Origin: WLND01 sp040398845
Lineage (GTDB): Bacteria > Actinomycetota > Actinomycetes > S36-B12
Assembly: GCA_040398845.1 (NCBI GenBank)
Contig: JBBATH010000001.1
Coordinates: 62,001-126,000 of the forward strand
DNA length: 64,000 nucleotides
Direction of reading: 5' to 3'
The translations under genes were made by a program, and so were the position numbers. Numbering within the stretch: position 1 is the first letter of the stretch; each line of letters begins with the position of its first letter. The notes beneath the pieces are model-generated. The model searched no databases, was not told where the DNA came from, and worked only from the letters and a program-made list of their open reading frames with translations. Below, in pieces: positions 16,794 through 24,350 of the stretch.

Positions 16794-17156
16794 ATGCGAG
16801 ACGATGTGGCCATGGCGGCAACCGGCGACGATGGCGAGCGTGCGTGGACCCTCCTCACCAACCACGGACGGGTGCTCCTTCTCATCGCCCGTGAACCCGA
16901 TGTGCGCATTCGGGATCTCGCGGTTGCGGCAGGGATCACCGAGCGGGCCGTCCAGATGATCGTGACCGATCTCGAGCATGCCGGGTACGTCATGAAGGAG
17001 CGAGTCGGTCGCCGCAACGCATACACGATCTACCGCGACCGGCCCTTCCGTCACCGAGCGGAGTCTCACCACTCGGTAGGAGAACTCATCGACCTGTTTT
17101 CCTCGGATCCAGCGACGGCATTCACCCGGCCTGCTGCCGGGCAAGTACGGCCCTAA
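16794..17156 (+). CDS. Winged-helix transcriptional regulator
   Basis: About 120 residues with a MarR/ArsR-like winged helix: VRIRDLAVAAGITERAVQMI (recognition helix), VTDLEHAGYVMKERVGRRN (wing). The frame opens at ATG 16743, only 23 nt from sbtA. I prefer an ATG at 16794 or 16812 to leave room for the shared promoter; none has a strong ribosome-binding site. Divergent orientation suggests control of sbtA and itself, with an unknown effector. Confidence 0.7.
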   Translation: MRDDVAMAATGDDGERAWTLLTNHGRVLLLIAREPDVRIRDLAVAAGITERAVQMIVTDLEHAGYVMKERVGRRNAYTIYRDRPFRHRAESHHSVGELIDLFSSDPATAFTRPAAGQVRP

Positions 17157-17203
17157 AGGTCCACGACTTGCCCCTCGCGGCAGCCTCTGGCATCCTTCAT
17201 CCA

Positions 17204-17300
17204 AGCAAGGGGAGTATCCCAATATCTGGGCTGTCGTCATCACGGCGCGTGAGCGCCCGGCACCCGGGCCGGCCTAGGCCGGTGGCGAGAGACCTTGTGC
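17204..17300 (+). ncRNA. Probable yybP-ykoY manganese riboswitch
   Basis: The stretch carries the two conserved ends of the yybP-ykoY motif: GCAAGGGGAGTA at 17205-17216 and GAGAGACCTTG at 17287-17297, with CAAGG (17206-17210) pairing with CCTTG (17293-17297) as helix P1. Between them lie a P2-like arm, the internal GTCGTCATCACGG, and a GC-rich hairpin CCGGCCTAGGCCGG. This class senses Mn2+ and turns on genes for metal export and membrane proteins. It sits 38 nt before the PGPGW gene at 17338, in the right orientation. I identified it by memory of the consensus; a covariance-model scan would decide. Confidence 0.72.
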
Positions 17301-17337
17301 CAGCAGCGGCATGTGCTGCCTGACACGAGGAGGCCCA

Positions 17338-17658
17338 ATGGTTCAGGCGAATCCCCGCCAGAGTCAAATGTCTGGCGAATCCGAACCGGTTCGCTCTGTG
17401 CGGGCGTTCCCTTGGCGGCGCCTGCCGCATCCGATCCGCTGGCTCGTCGTTGCGATCGCTGGCGGTGCCACCCTCCTCACCGGCCTCGCTCTCCTAGTGC
17501 TCCCTGGCCCAGGCATACCGCTCGTCATTCTTGGGCTGGTCATCCTCGCATCGGAATTCGCTTGGGCCGAACGCACCTTGCATCAGGTACGACGCCGCTC
17601 GGGTGCCGTTCTAACAACCATCACGCGCAGAACCAAGAGAAGGGAATCATCGTCATGA
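17338..17658 (+). CDS. PGPGW-type small transmembrane protein
   Basis: A 106-residue membrane protein. A basic N-terminal part is followed by two helices (WLVVAIAGGATLLTGLALLV and IPLVILGLVILASEFAWAER) linked by the family motif LPGPG. The charged C terminus is rich in Arg/Lys. GAGGAGG is placed well before ATG 17338. The function of PGPGW proteins is not established. Its position right behind the probable Mn riboswitch links it to manganese stress. The stop overlaps the next start as ATGA. Confidence 0.8.
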   Translation: MVQANPRQSQMSGESEPVRSVRAFPWRRLPHPIRWLVVAIAGGATLLTGLALLVLPGPGIPLVILGLVILASEFAWAERTLHQVRRRSGAVLTTITRRTKRRESSS

Positions 17659-18158
17659 GCCCGAAGGCAACAACGCGGCGCGCACGAGGTGCCAAGACAT
17701 CTCAGGGCCTCTTGCTGACCCCTGGCGGCTACTCGGGGATCTCCGATCGCATTGTGGAGATCAGGGAGCAACGACTGCCCGAACTGCGTCCCTTGCTCGT
17801 CGACAGGGAGCGCGATGAGCGCGATGTCGCGGATTTCGAGAGGCTCCTCGTCGAGGCGAGTGAACTCGAGGCACTACTCGCTGAAGCCGACATCATGACC
17901 GACGACGACTTGGCATTCGATGGGCGTATCGAGGTCGGTATGCGTGTTCGTGTCTCCATGGCCGATGGATCACATGAGTGGGTGCGGATCGTTCACCCGG
18001 CAGAGGCATTCCTTGACGGCGAGCGCATCTCGCAGACGTCACCGTTGGCAACCGCCCTCCTCGGGGCGCGGAAGTCGGATTCAGTGTGGGTTGCGGCGCC
18101 TTCGGGGGTCTGGTCGTGCACGGTGCTCGACATCGACCCCAGCGTTACTGACGGGTGA
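17655..18158 (+). CDS. GreA/GreB-like protein
   Basis: A 167-residue protein with an N-terminal helical hairpin (residues 30-85, rich in Glu/Arg/Leu) and a C-terminal beta domain IEVGMRVRVSMADGSHEW, RIVHPAEAFLDGERIS, SPLATALLGARKSDSVWV. That is the architecture of Gre transcript-cleavage factors and their paralogues, which act in the RNA-polymerase secondary channel. The start overlaps the PGPGW stop, so it is co-translated and presumably under the same riboswitch. Its 3' end overlaps the convergent ABC ATPase by 14 nt. Whether it keeps cleavage activity is unknown. Confidence 0.78.
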   Translation: MSPKATTRRARGAKTSQGLLLTPGGYSGISDRIVEIREQRLPELRPLLVDRERDERDVADFERLLVEASELEALLAEADIMTDDDLAFDGRIEVGMRVRVSMADGSHEWVRIVHPAEAFLDGERISQTSPLATALLGARKSDSVWVAAPSGVWSCTVLDIDPSVTDG

Positions 18159-18954
18159 TCGACTCGAGTTCGTGTTCGAGGACCTCGAGCTCTGCCCCGC
18201 CTGCCATCGCCTGCACCAACTGCTCGCGAGTCACAGCACCGCGCTCGAAGGTCTCCATCATCTGACCACGGTTCAACAGATAAAAACGGTCACCGACAAG
18301 GAACGCATGATGCGGATTGTGGGTGATGAAGACGACTGCGACGCCTCGATCGCGCGCTTGCAGCACGTATTTCAGCACGACACCTGAGGCCTTGACGCCC
18401 AGGGCGCTCGTCGGCTCGTCGAGGATGAGGACGTTGGCGCCGAAGTGCACCGCTCTGGCAATGGCGACCGCCTGGCGCTCGCCACCGGATAGGGTGCCGA
18501 CTGGCTGCTCCGGGTCGCGGATATCGATGCCCATGTCGAGTAGTTCGGTTCGGCAGACCTCCTTGGCGTAGGCACGGTCGAGGTAGCGGAATGGCGGAAA
18601 GCCCTTGCGTGGCTCATTGCCGAGAAAGAAGTTCCGCCACACCGACATCAGTGGAATGGTGGCGAGATCCTGGTAGACGGTTGCGATGCCACTGTCGAGG
18701 GCCTCGCGAGGTGATGAAAAAGTAACGGCCTCGCCGTTAAGTAAGACCTCACCTTCGCTCGGGCTGTACACGCCGCTGAGGATCTTGATGAGGGTGGACT
18801 TCCCGGCCCCGTTGTCGCCGAGGACGCATGTCACCATGCCGGGTTCCACGCTGAGCGAAATGTCCTGCAGGGCAATGACGCTGCCGAAAAACTTGGAAAC
18901 ATGCCTCAGTTCGAGTGCCGTGGTGGTGCCGGATTCGTTCCCCTGGGTTGTCAT
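18145..18954 (-). CDS. Sugar-type ABC transporter ATP-binding protein
   Basis: A 269-residue single ATPase: Walker A GDNGAGKSTL, Q-loop VYQDLATIPLMSVW, signature LSGGERQAVAIARA, Walker B VLILDEPTSALG, switch His in FITHNPHHA. It resembles one half of RbsA/XylG-type ATPases, with only one ATPase module, so it probably works as a homodimer. The start overlaps the permease stop as ATGA. The frame continues to 19407, but that extension is a shadow of the permease. Confidence 0.9.
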   Translation of the reverse strand: MTTQGNESGTTTALELRHVSKFFGSVIALQDISLSVEPGMVTCVLGDNGAGKSTLIKILSGVYSPSEGEVLLNGEAVTFSSPREALDSGIATVYQDLATIPLMSVWRNFFLGNEPRKGFPPFRYLDRAYAKEVCRTELLDMGIDIRDPEQPVGTLSGGERQAVAIARAVHFGANVLILDEPTSALGVKASGVVLKYVLQARDRGVAVVFITHNPHHAFLVGDRFYLLNRGQMMETFERGAVTREQLVQAMAGGAELEVLEHELESITRQ

Positions 18955-19994
18955 TTTCTCGCTCCTGACGCGCGACGGCCGATGAACGTATTGACGAGGA
19001 CTGCGAGGAAGAGAATGAGTCCGAGGAAGAGCCAGGTCCAGTCGGTGTTCCACCCTGCGTAGGCGATCCCGATGAAGGCCATGCCGATGATTGCTGCTCC
19101 GATCGAGGCGCCGATGGCGGAACCGTATCCGCCGGTGAGGAGGCATCCACCGACGACCGCAGCGATGATGAAGGTGAACTCCTCGCCGACACCCTGTCCG
19201 GCCTGCATCGATCGCAGTCGCGTGAGGGTAATGACACCGACGAGGGCGGCCGACATCGACGTGCACATGAACAGGGTGATCTTCGTGCGACGAACCGGGA
19301 CTCCGGTGTTGCGGGCGGCGACCTTGTCGCCGCCGACGGCGTAGATCCAGTTGCCGAATTGGGTTCGGGTGAGCACCCAGGTGGCGAGGGCCGTGACGGC
19401 AATCCACCAGATGACGGCGACCTTGTAGTCGTAGGGCTCGATGATCTCGGACGCGAACACCGACCTCGCAAGGTCGTAGCCGGGAGCTTCATCGATATCC
19501 GCGACGCGAACCGTGTCGGTGATCACCTTCGTGAGCCCGAGGTTGATGCCGCGAAGGGAGAAGAACATGGCGAGGGTCACGATGAAGGAGGGCAACCCGG
19601 TGACCATGACGAGCCAGCCGTTGATGAATCCGATGGCGGCGGCAAAGACGAGGGTGGCGGCAATCGCCGGCCACATGTTCCAATGCCAGTTGCTGATGAG
19701 CAGGCCGGCGAAGAGTCCGCTTGATCCGACCATGACTCCGGCGGAGAGATCAAACTCACCGGCGATCATGAGGAGCGCCACGGGAACGGCGACGATACCT
19801 ACAGTTGCGGCGACATCGGACCAGCGAGCCAGCCCGGTCAGGCTCGCGAAGATGCCGGTCGTATCAACGGCCGTGAACATCAGGAAGATGACGATGGCGC
19901 CGAGAAGTGCGCCGATCTCTGGCCGGCGCAGAATGCGCGTGACCGTGCTGATGCTGGCCATGCGCTCGTCAGTGACAAGCAGGCTGTTGGACAT
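18951..19994 (-). CDS. Sugar-type ABC transporter permease (RbsC family)
   Basis: A 347-residue inner-membrane permease with about ten helices. The region LMIAGEFDLSAGVMVGSSG and the GxxxAARNTGVPVRRTK coupling segment are typical of the ribose/xylose/inositol permease family. ATG 19994 follows GGAAGGA; a longer frame upstream is not needed. Second gene of the binding-protein/permease/ATPase operon, separated from the binding protein by a strong hairpin. Confidence 0.9.
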   Translation of the reverse strand: MSNSLLVTDERMASISTVTRILRRPEIGALLGAIVIFLMFTAVDTTGIFASLTGLARWSDVAATVGIVAVPVALLMIAGEFDLSAGVMVGSSGLFAGLLISNWHWNMWPAIAATLVFAAAIGFINGWLVMVTGLPSFIVTLAMFFSLRGINLGLTKVITDTVRVADIDEAPGYDLARSVFASEIIEPYDYKVAVIWWIAVTALATWVLTRTQFGNWIYAVGGDKVAARNTGVPVRRTKITLFMCTSMSAALVGVITLTRLRSMQAGQGVGEEFTFIIAAVVGGCLLTGGYGSAIGASIGAAIIGMAFIGIAYAGWNTDWTWLFLGLILFLAVLVNTFIGRRASGARK

Positions 19995-20068
19995 GTCATT
20001 CCTTCCGGGTGACCGTGACCTCGAACGAGGCTCAAGCACGTGCCTTGAACTGCAGATAAGGGGGAATC

Positions 20069-20101
20069 GTGTGGGGCGGGGGATACACCCCCGCCCCACA
20101 C
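20069..20101 (-). terminator. Intercistronic GC hairpin between binding protein and permease
   Basis: A 14-bp perfect stem, GTGTGGGGCGGGGG (20069-20082) with CCCCCGCCCCACAC (20088-20101), and a 5-nt loop. It lies between the binding-protein stop and the permease start with no T-run. Such hairpins protect the 5' message and lower downstream expression, giving excess binding protein over membrane components. Confidence 0.7.
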
Positions 20102-20111
20102 ACGTGCGTGA

Positions 20112-21140
20112 CTAGCGAGTTCCTGCTGCGGCCAACTTCTGTACGAGATCGGCATTGTCCATTGTGACGAAGCCGGGGCCTGTCGCGATGGGCAGCCCAC
20201 CACCGAGAACATGCCCGTTGAGGGAGTTCAGGTAGAGGAGCACCAAGGGCAGGTAGCCCTGAGCGAACTGCTGCTGATCGATGGCGAAGGCAAGCTTGCC
20301 AGCCTTCACAGCCTGAACGGCGTCACCGGACAGGTCAACGGTACCGATCGGAATAGTGCGGCCTGCGCCCTCGGCCGCGGGCAGCGCCGAGCCGGTCGCG
20401 ATGTCGGCATTGAGAGCAAAGATCCCGTCAATGCTGGGATCTGCCTCAAGCTTTGCCTGGATCTCAGCCTGAGTCTTCGCCAGATCGGCGAGGCCGGAGA
20501 CCTGGAGGTTCTCGACATTGCCGAAGGTGTCCTTCAGCCCATCGCAACGCTCCTGGAGGCCGATGTTCGACTGCTCATGAACAGGGCAGAGCACCTTGGT
20601 GGCGCCGAGTTCCTTGAACTTCAGTCCGGCACCCTGACCGGCGACGAACTCGTCCTGGCCGACGTGCGTGAAGGCGCCGAGCTCGGTGAAGACCTTGGAG
20701 CCCGAGTTCATCGTGACGATGGGGATACCGGCTTCCTCAGCCTTGGCAAGGGCATCCTTGATGGCATCCGGGTTCGGGGCCGAGACCGCGATACCCATGC
20801 AACCGGCTGACACGCCGGCCTCGATCATCTGGGCCTGAGCCTCGGGATCGTTGTTCGACTCTTGGTAGTCCAAGGTGATGCCGAGATCCGCTGCAGCCTT
20901 CTCCGCGCCCTTCTTGGCCACTGACCAGAAGCCGCCGCCATCACCATGGGTGTACATGCACAGCTTCATGTCTGCGTTGTCGGCCATGGGAGCATCGCCA
21001 CCTGCCGCCGGCTCCGCGGAGGCGGGGGCAGCGGAGGCAGGTGCAGCAGAGGATTCTGCGGTGGTTCCCGAACTTGAGCAGCCACTCAGCACCATGGCTG
21101 AGGCTGCGCATGCCGCAAGTGCGACCTTTGCTAATTTCAT
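20112..21140 (-). CDS. Sugar-type ABC substrate-binding lipoprotein
   Basis: A 342-residue periplasmic-binding-protein-like lipoprotein: signal with lipobox MVLSGC (Cys20), an Ala/Ser/Pro linker, then a RbsB-like two-lobe domain (SVAKKGAEKAAADLGI, QAQMIEAGVSAGCMGIAVSAP, IVTMNSGS, FALNADIATGSALPAAEGAG). GAGGAAG precedes ATG 21140. Ligand unknown; the neighbouring inositol-catabolism operons make a cyclitol the leading guess. A perfect palindrome upstream suggests control by the divergent LacI protein. Confidence 0.9.
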   Translation of the reverse strand: MKLAKVALAACAASAMVLSGCSSSGTTAESSAAPASAAPASAEPAAGGDAPMADNADMKLCMYTHGDGGGFWSVAKKGAEKAAADLGITLDYQESNNDPEAQAQMIEAGVSAGCMGIAVSAPNPDAIKDALAKAEEAGIPIVTMNSGSKVFTELGAFTHVGQDEFVAGQGAGLKFKELGATKVLCPVHEQSNIGLQERCDGLKDTFGNVENLQVSGLADLAKTQAEIQAKLEADPSIDGIFALNADIATGSALPAAEGAGRTIPIGTVDLSGDAVQAVKAGKLAFAIDQQQFAQGYLPLVLLYLNSLNGHVLGGGLPIATGPGFVTMDNADLVQKLAAAGTR

Positions 21141-21192
21141 GTACTTCCTCCCGGCTTGGCCTCGCCGATCGACGCATCGACCCGCGCGAAGC

Positions 21193-21208
21193 ATTAGCGC
21201 GCGCTAAT
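21193..21208. promoter_or_regulatory. Palindromic LacI-type operator
   Basis: ATTAGCGCGCGCTAAT is a perfect 16-bp palindrome between the divergent binding-protein gene (start 21140) and the LacI regulator gene (start 21246). The central CG dyad and AT-rich ends are typical of LacI-family sites. It would let the regulator control both its own gene and the transporter. Confidence 0.75.
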
Positions 21209-21245
21209 GGGCCCATCTTGTCGATCAGCGATGGGGGAGAAGGAC

Positions 21246-22286
21246 ATGACGCCCAATGTGTTATCAAACCGTTACGCTGTCGCCGTGCCGGTGACGCAGA
21301 GCGACGTGGCCTTGCGTGCCGGTGTATCGAGGGCTCTCGTGTCGTTGGTCTTCCGTGATGCGACGAATGTGAGCGACCAGAGTCGGGCACGAGTTCTGCT
21401 CGCTGCCAAGGAACTTGGATATCGCCCGAACATGCTTGCCCGATCACTCGCGAGCAAGAAGGTGCGCACGATCGGGGTCCTCCTCAACGACATCACGAAC
21501 CCATTCTTCGTCTCAATGTATGTAGAACTTTCCGACGCGGCTCAGGACGCCGGGTACGACGTCCTCGTCGGACCTGGTCTTCGCTCGGTTGCGCAAGAGC
21601 GAACCCTCCTCGGTACCCTCCTTGGTCACCGGGTCGCTGGGCTCATCCTCATCAGCCCGCTCATAAAGGCCTCTGAGCTCAACCGGATCATCGCTGGGTA
21701 CCCCGCGGTGAGCATCGCGCGCGACATGAATCTCGACGGTGCGGACTTCGTGTCAAACGACGAACTCGTCGGTGCGCGCCTTGGCCTGCGACATCTCGTC
21801 GATCTTGGGCACGAGCGAATCGTCCATATCTCCGGGGGTTCCTCGCGCTCCGCAGTGCATCGAAAGCGAGCATTCCTGCGGGCGATGTCCGAACTCGGCC
21901 TTGCCGGGAGTGCCCGTGTCATCGAAGGGGATTTCACCGAGGAGGCAGGTCGATCGGCGGCTCGTGAAATCATCAGAGGCCGTGCTGATGAGACCGCCAT
22001 CTTCGCTTCGAACGACCTCGTTGCAGTCGGTGCGATGGGGGTGCTCGAGGCATCGGGCGTTCGGGTGCCGGAGGACGTATCGGTTCTCGGCTACGACAAC
22101 TCCGTCATCTCCGATCTCCAGATGATCTCGCTCACGTCAATCGAGCAACCCCTTCGAGATTTCGGCCGCGCGTCGATCCGACTGCTCCTTGAGCGCATCG
22201 ATGGTGAGCGGGATACCCGGGTCTCATTGGAATTCGAGCCACGCCTCATCGTGCGCCGGACCACAGCGCGCAGGGCGACCCACTAG
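21246..22286 (+). CDS. LacI-family transcriptional regulator
   Basis: A 346-residue repressor. The N-terminal helix-turn-helix is VTQSDVALRAGVSRALVSLV with hinge GYRPNMLARSLASKK, followed by a RbsB-like effector domain (TIGVLLNDITNPFFVSMY, AIFASNDLVAVGAMGVLE, VPEDVSVLGYDNS). ATG 21246 follows AGAAGGA. The gene diverges from the ABC transporter operon around the 21193-21208 palindrome, so it most likely represses that operon until the transported sugar or cyclitol binds. Confidence 0.88.
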   Translation: MTPNVLSNRYAVAVPVTQSDVALRAGVSRALVSLVFRDATNVSDQSRARVLLAAKELGYRPNMLARSLASKKVRTIGVLLNDITNPFFVSMYVELSDAAQDAGYDVLVGPGLRSVAQERTLLGTLLGHRVAGLILISPLIKASELNRIIAGYPAVSIARDMNLDGADFVSNDELVGARLGLRHLVDLGHERIVHISGGSSRSAVHRKRAFLRAMSELGLAGSARVIEGDFTEEAGRSAAREIIRGRADETAIFASNDLVAVGAMGVLEASGVRVPEDVSVLGYDNSVISDLQMISLTSIEQPLRDFGRASIRLLLERIDGERDTRVSLEFEPRLIVRRTTARRATH

Positions 22287-22317
22287 CGGTGGTTCGAAGC
22301 GATGTCCTGCCACTGCA

Positions 22318-23328
22318 TTACGTATGACAAGGGCCGCTCGAGTTTCGGATTATAAGCCGCGGCTCGACCCCGATATGCGCTGGTGGACGCGTTGGATCGC
22401 CGATCCGTAGGAAGAGCAGGCGCGCGCCCTCGGTGCCGATCCGGGCGAGAGGTTGTGCGATCGTCGTGATGCTCAGGGATCGCAGGCCAGCGAGCGCCAT
22501 ACCGTCATAGCCGACAATCGAGATATCGGTGGGCACGTCAAGCCCCCGATCGGCGACCGCGGCAAGGGCACCAACGGCGGCGATGTCATTCGCGACGAAG
22601 AGGGCGGTGTGTCCTCGACCGGAATCGAGAGCGGCTGCTGCCCCTCGGTAGCCACCCTCGTCGGTGAAGGCTCCGTCGTAGCAGGCAGTCTGGTCAGCAA
22701 GCCCGTGCTCTGTCATCGACTGCTCGTAGCCGAGTTTGCGGAGCATCGCTACCTCGTTACCTCCGCCGGTGACGTGGGCGATCGACCGGTGCCCGAGTGA
22801 GACGAGGTGGTCGACTGCCATCCGCGCCCCGGACACGTCGTCATTGCTGATGGAGTCGAGCCCGGCGATACCGCGTTCCGCGCGGCTGATCACCACGGCG
22901 GGGCAATCGCCTCCGATGGCGTCGAGGGAACCGGCGGGCATTCGGTGCCCGATGAGGACGAGGCCTTCAACTTGGAAATCCAGCAGCTTTTCGACCTCAC
23001 CTTGTTCAATGACCGGATTGTCATTCCCGGTGACGAGCATGGTGTGATACCCGTGTTGCCTTACCTCTCCTTGAACGCCGTCGATGATCTCGGCGTAGAT
23101 CGGATTAAGGAGGTCGAGTACGACCACCCCGAGGGTGTGACTACGCCGGTCTGCCAGGCTTCGGGCCGCGGCATTGGGCCGGTAGCCGAGTTGGGTGGCC
23201 GCCTCAATAATCGAAGCCCGGCTCTCTGCTGAAACTCGGTCCGAACCGCGCATCGCCAATGAGACGAGCGACTTCGAGACCCCTGCTAGGGCCGCGACGT
23301 CCTTGATCGTCGGGCGGTTGGGTGCCAC
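22318..23328 (-). CDS. LacI-family regulator of the inositol operons
   Basis: A 336-residue LacI-type protein: PTIKDVAALAGVSKSLVSLA for DNA binding, GYRPNAAARSLADRR hinge, TLGVVVLDLLNPIYAEIIDG effector domain. GTG 23328 comes 2 nt after the iolG-type stop, making it the last gene of the minus-strand operon. It is the natural candidate to bind the palindrome at 26590-26605 between the two inositol operons. It ends 31 nt from the convergent LacI gene. Confidence 0.87.
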   Translation of the reverse strand: MAPNRPTIKDVAALAGVSKSLVSLAMRGSDRVSAESRASIIEAATQLGYRPNAAARSLADRRSHTLGVVVLDLLNPIYAEIIDGVQGEVRQHGYHTMLVTGNDNPVIEQGEVEKLLDFQVEGLVLIGHRMPAGSLDAIGGDCPAVVISRAERGIAGLDSISNDDVSGARMAVDHLVSLGHRSIAHVTGGGNEVAMLRKLGYEQSMTEHGLADQTACYDGAFTDEGGYRGAAAALDSGRGHTALFVANDIAAVGALAAVADRGLDVPTDISIVGYDGMALAGLRSLSITTIAQPLARIGTEGARLLFLRIGDPTRPPAHIGVEPRLIIRNSSGPCHT

Positions 23329-23330
23329 GT

Positions 23331-24350
23331 TCAGCCGATCTCCTCGAGTCGGACCGGTCGTGCCTCCCTCGCTGAGAGCGCCGCAGCCATCGCCGTCACA
23401 ATCGGGGCTCTGCCCTCTGAGCCGGAGACTGGCGAGGGTCCGCCACGCAGGACATAGTCCGCAAATGCCTGCCATTCAATGCGGTACGAATCGGCGTAGC
23501 GCTCAAGGAAGAAGTACTGGAGAGGGGCAAGCTCGGTCGAGTCCTCGCGGTACACCTGTGCGTTGTTCACCCGCTGGTTGTCGGAGAGCGCCATGCCCTT
23601 CGTCCCAAGGGCCTCGACCCGCTGGTCGTATCCGTAGACCGCCATTCGGCTGGCGTCGATGGTGGTGATGGCACCACTCTCATGGGCCAGGACGGCCACT
23701 GCGGTGTCGAAGTCGCCGGCCTCGCGGATGCCCGCGTCGAACAAGGCGCTGCCCTGGGCCCAGATCGAGACGACCGGTGATCCGACGATGAAGTTGGCCA
23801 TGTCGAAGTCGTGAATGAGCATGTCGACCCAGATGCCGCCGCTCACACGGACATACTCGATCGGCGGTGGGGAGGGATCGCGGCTGGTGATGCGTGCAAT
23901 GGTGATCTCGCCGAGTTCGCCTGCGTGGACGGCCCGACGAACCGCGGCATGGCCGGGGTCGAATCGACGGTTGAATCCAACCATAAACGGCACTCCGGCG
24001 GCGTCGACCGCCGCGATCGCGTCATCGACCTCGTCCAACGAAAGGCTGACCGGCTTCTCGCAGAAGACTGCCTTGCCCGCCCGGGCGGCCCTGATGATGA
24101 GCTCGCTGTGGGTGCTTGTGGCGGTGCAGATAGCGAGGGCATCGACATCCGGGGAGGCCAGCAGTTCGTCGATGCTGGCGGCAGCCTCGACACCCAAATT
24201 GCTCGCGACGTCACGCGAGACGTCGGGGGAGATGTCGTAGACCCCGGCGAGCCGCGCCCCGGGGATCTGCTCGGCGATGATTCGCGCATGCATACGTCCG
24301 ATTCGGCCCACGCCCGCGACGGCGATGCCCAATTGCGCCTTCGAAGTCAT
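23331..24350 (-). CDS. iolG: Inositol 2-dehydrogenase (Gfo/Idh/MocA)
   Basis: A 339-residue NAD-dependent dehydrogenase that oxidises myo-inositol to 2-keto-inositol (scyllo-inosose). The Rossmann motif is AVAGVGRIGRMHARI; EKPVSLSLDEV carries the catalytic Lys, and GGIWVDMLIHDFDMANF is the IolG-type Asp/His active-site segment. The start overlaps the upstream dioxygenase stop as ATGA. Of the three Gfo/Idh proteins here, this looks closest to true inositol 2-dehydrogenase. Confidence 0.87.
   Translation of the reverse strand: MTSKAQLGIAVAGVGRIGRMHARIIAEQIPGARLAGVYDISPDVSRDVASNLGVEAAASIDELLASPDVDALAICTATSTHSELIIRAARAGKAVFCEKPVSLSLDEVDDAIAAVDAAGVPFMVGFNRRFDPGHAAVRRAVHAGELGEITIARITSRDPSPPPIEYVRVSGGIWVDMLIHDFDMANFIVGSPVVSIWAQGSALFDAGIREAGDFDTAVAVLAHESGAITTIDASRMAVYGYDQRVEALGTKGMALSDNQRVNNAQVYREDSTELAPLQYFFLERYADSYRIEWQAFADYVLRGGPSPVSGSEGRAPIVTAMAAALSAREARPVRLEEIG

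Noticed and set aside
22287..22317. A terminator hairpin between the two convergent LacI genes
   Set aside because: Only weak, interrupted pairing is visible in the short gap.
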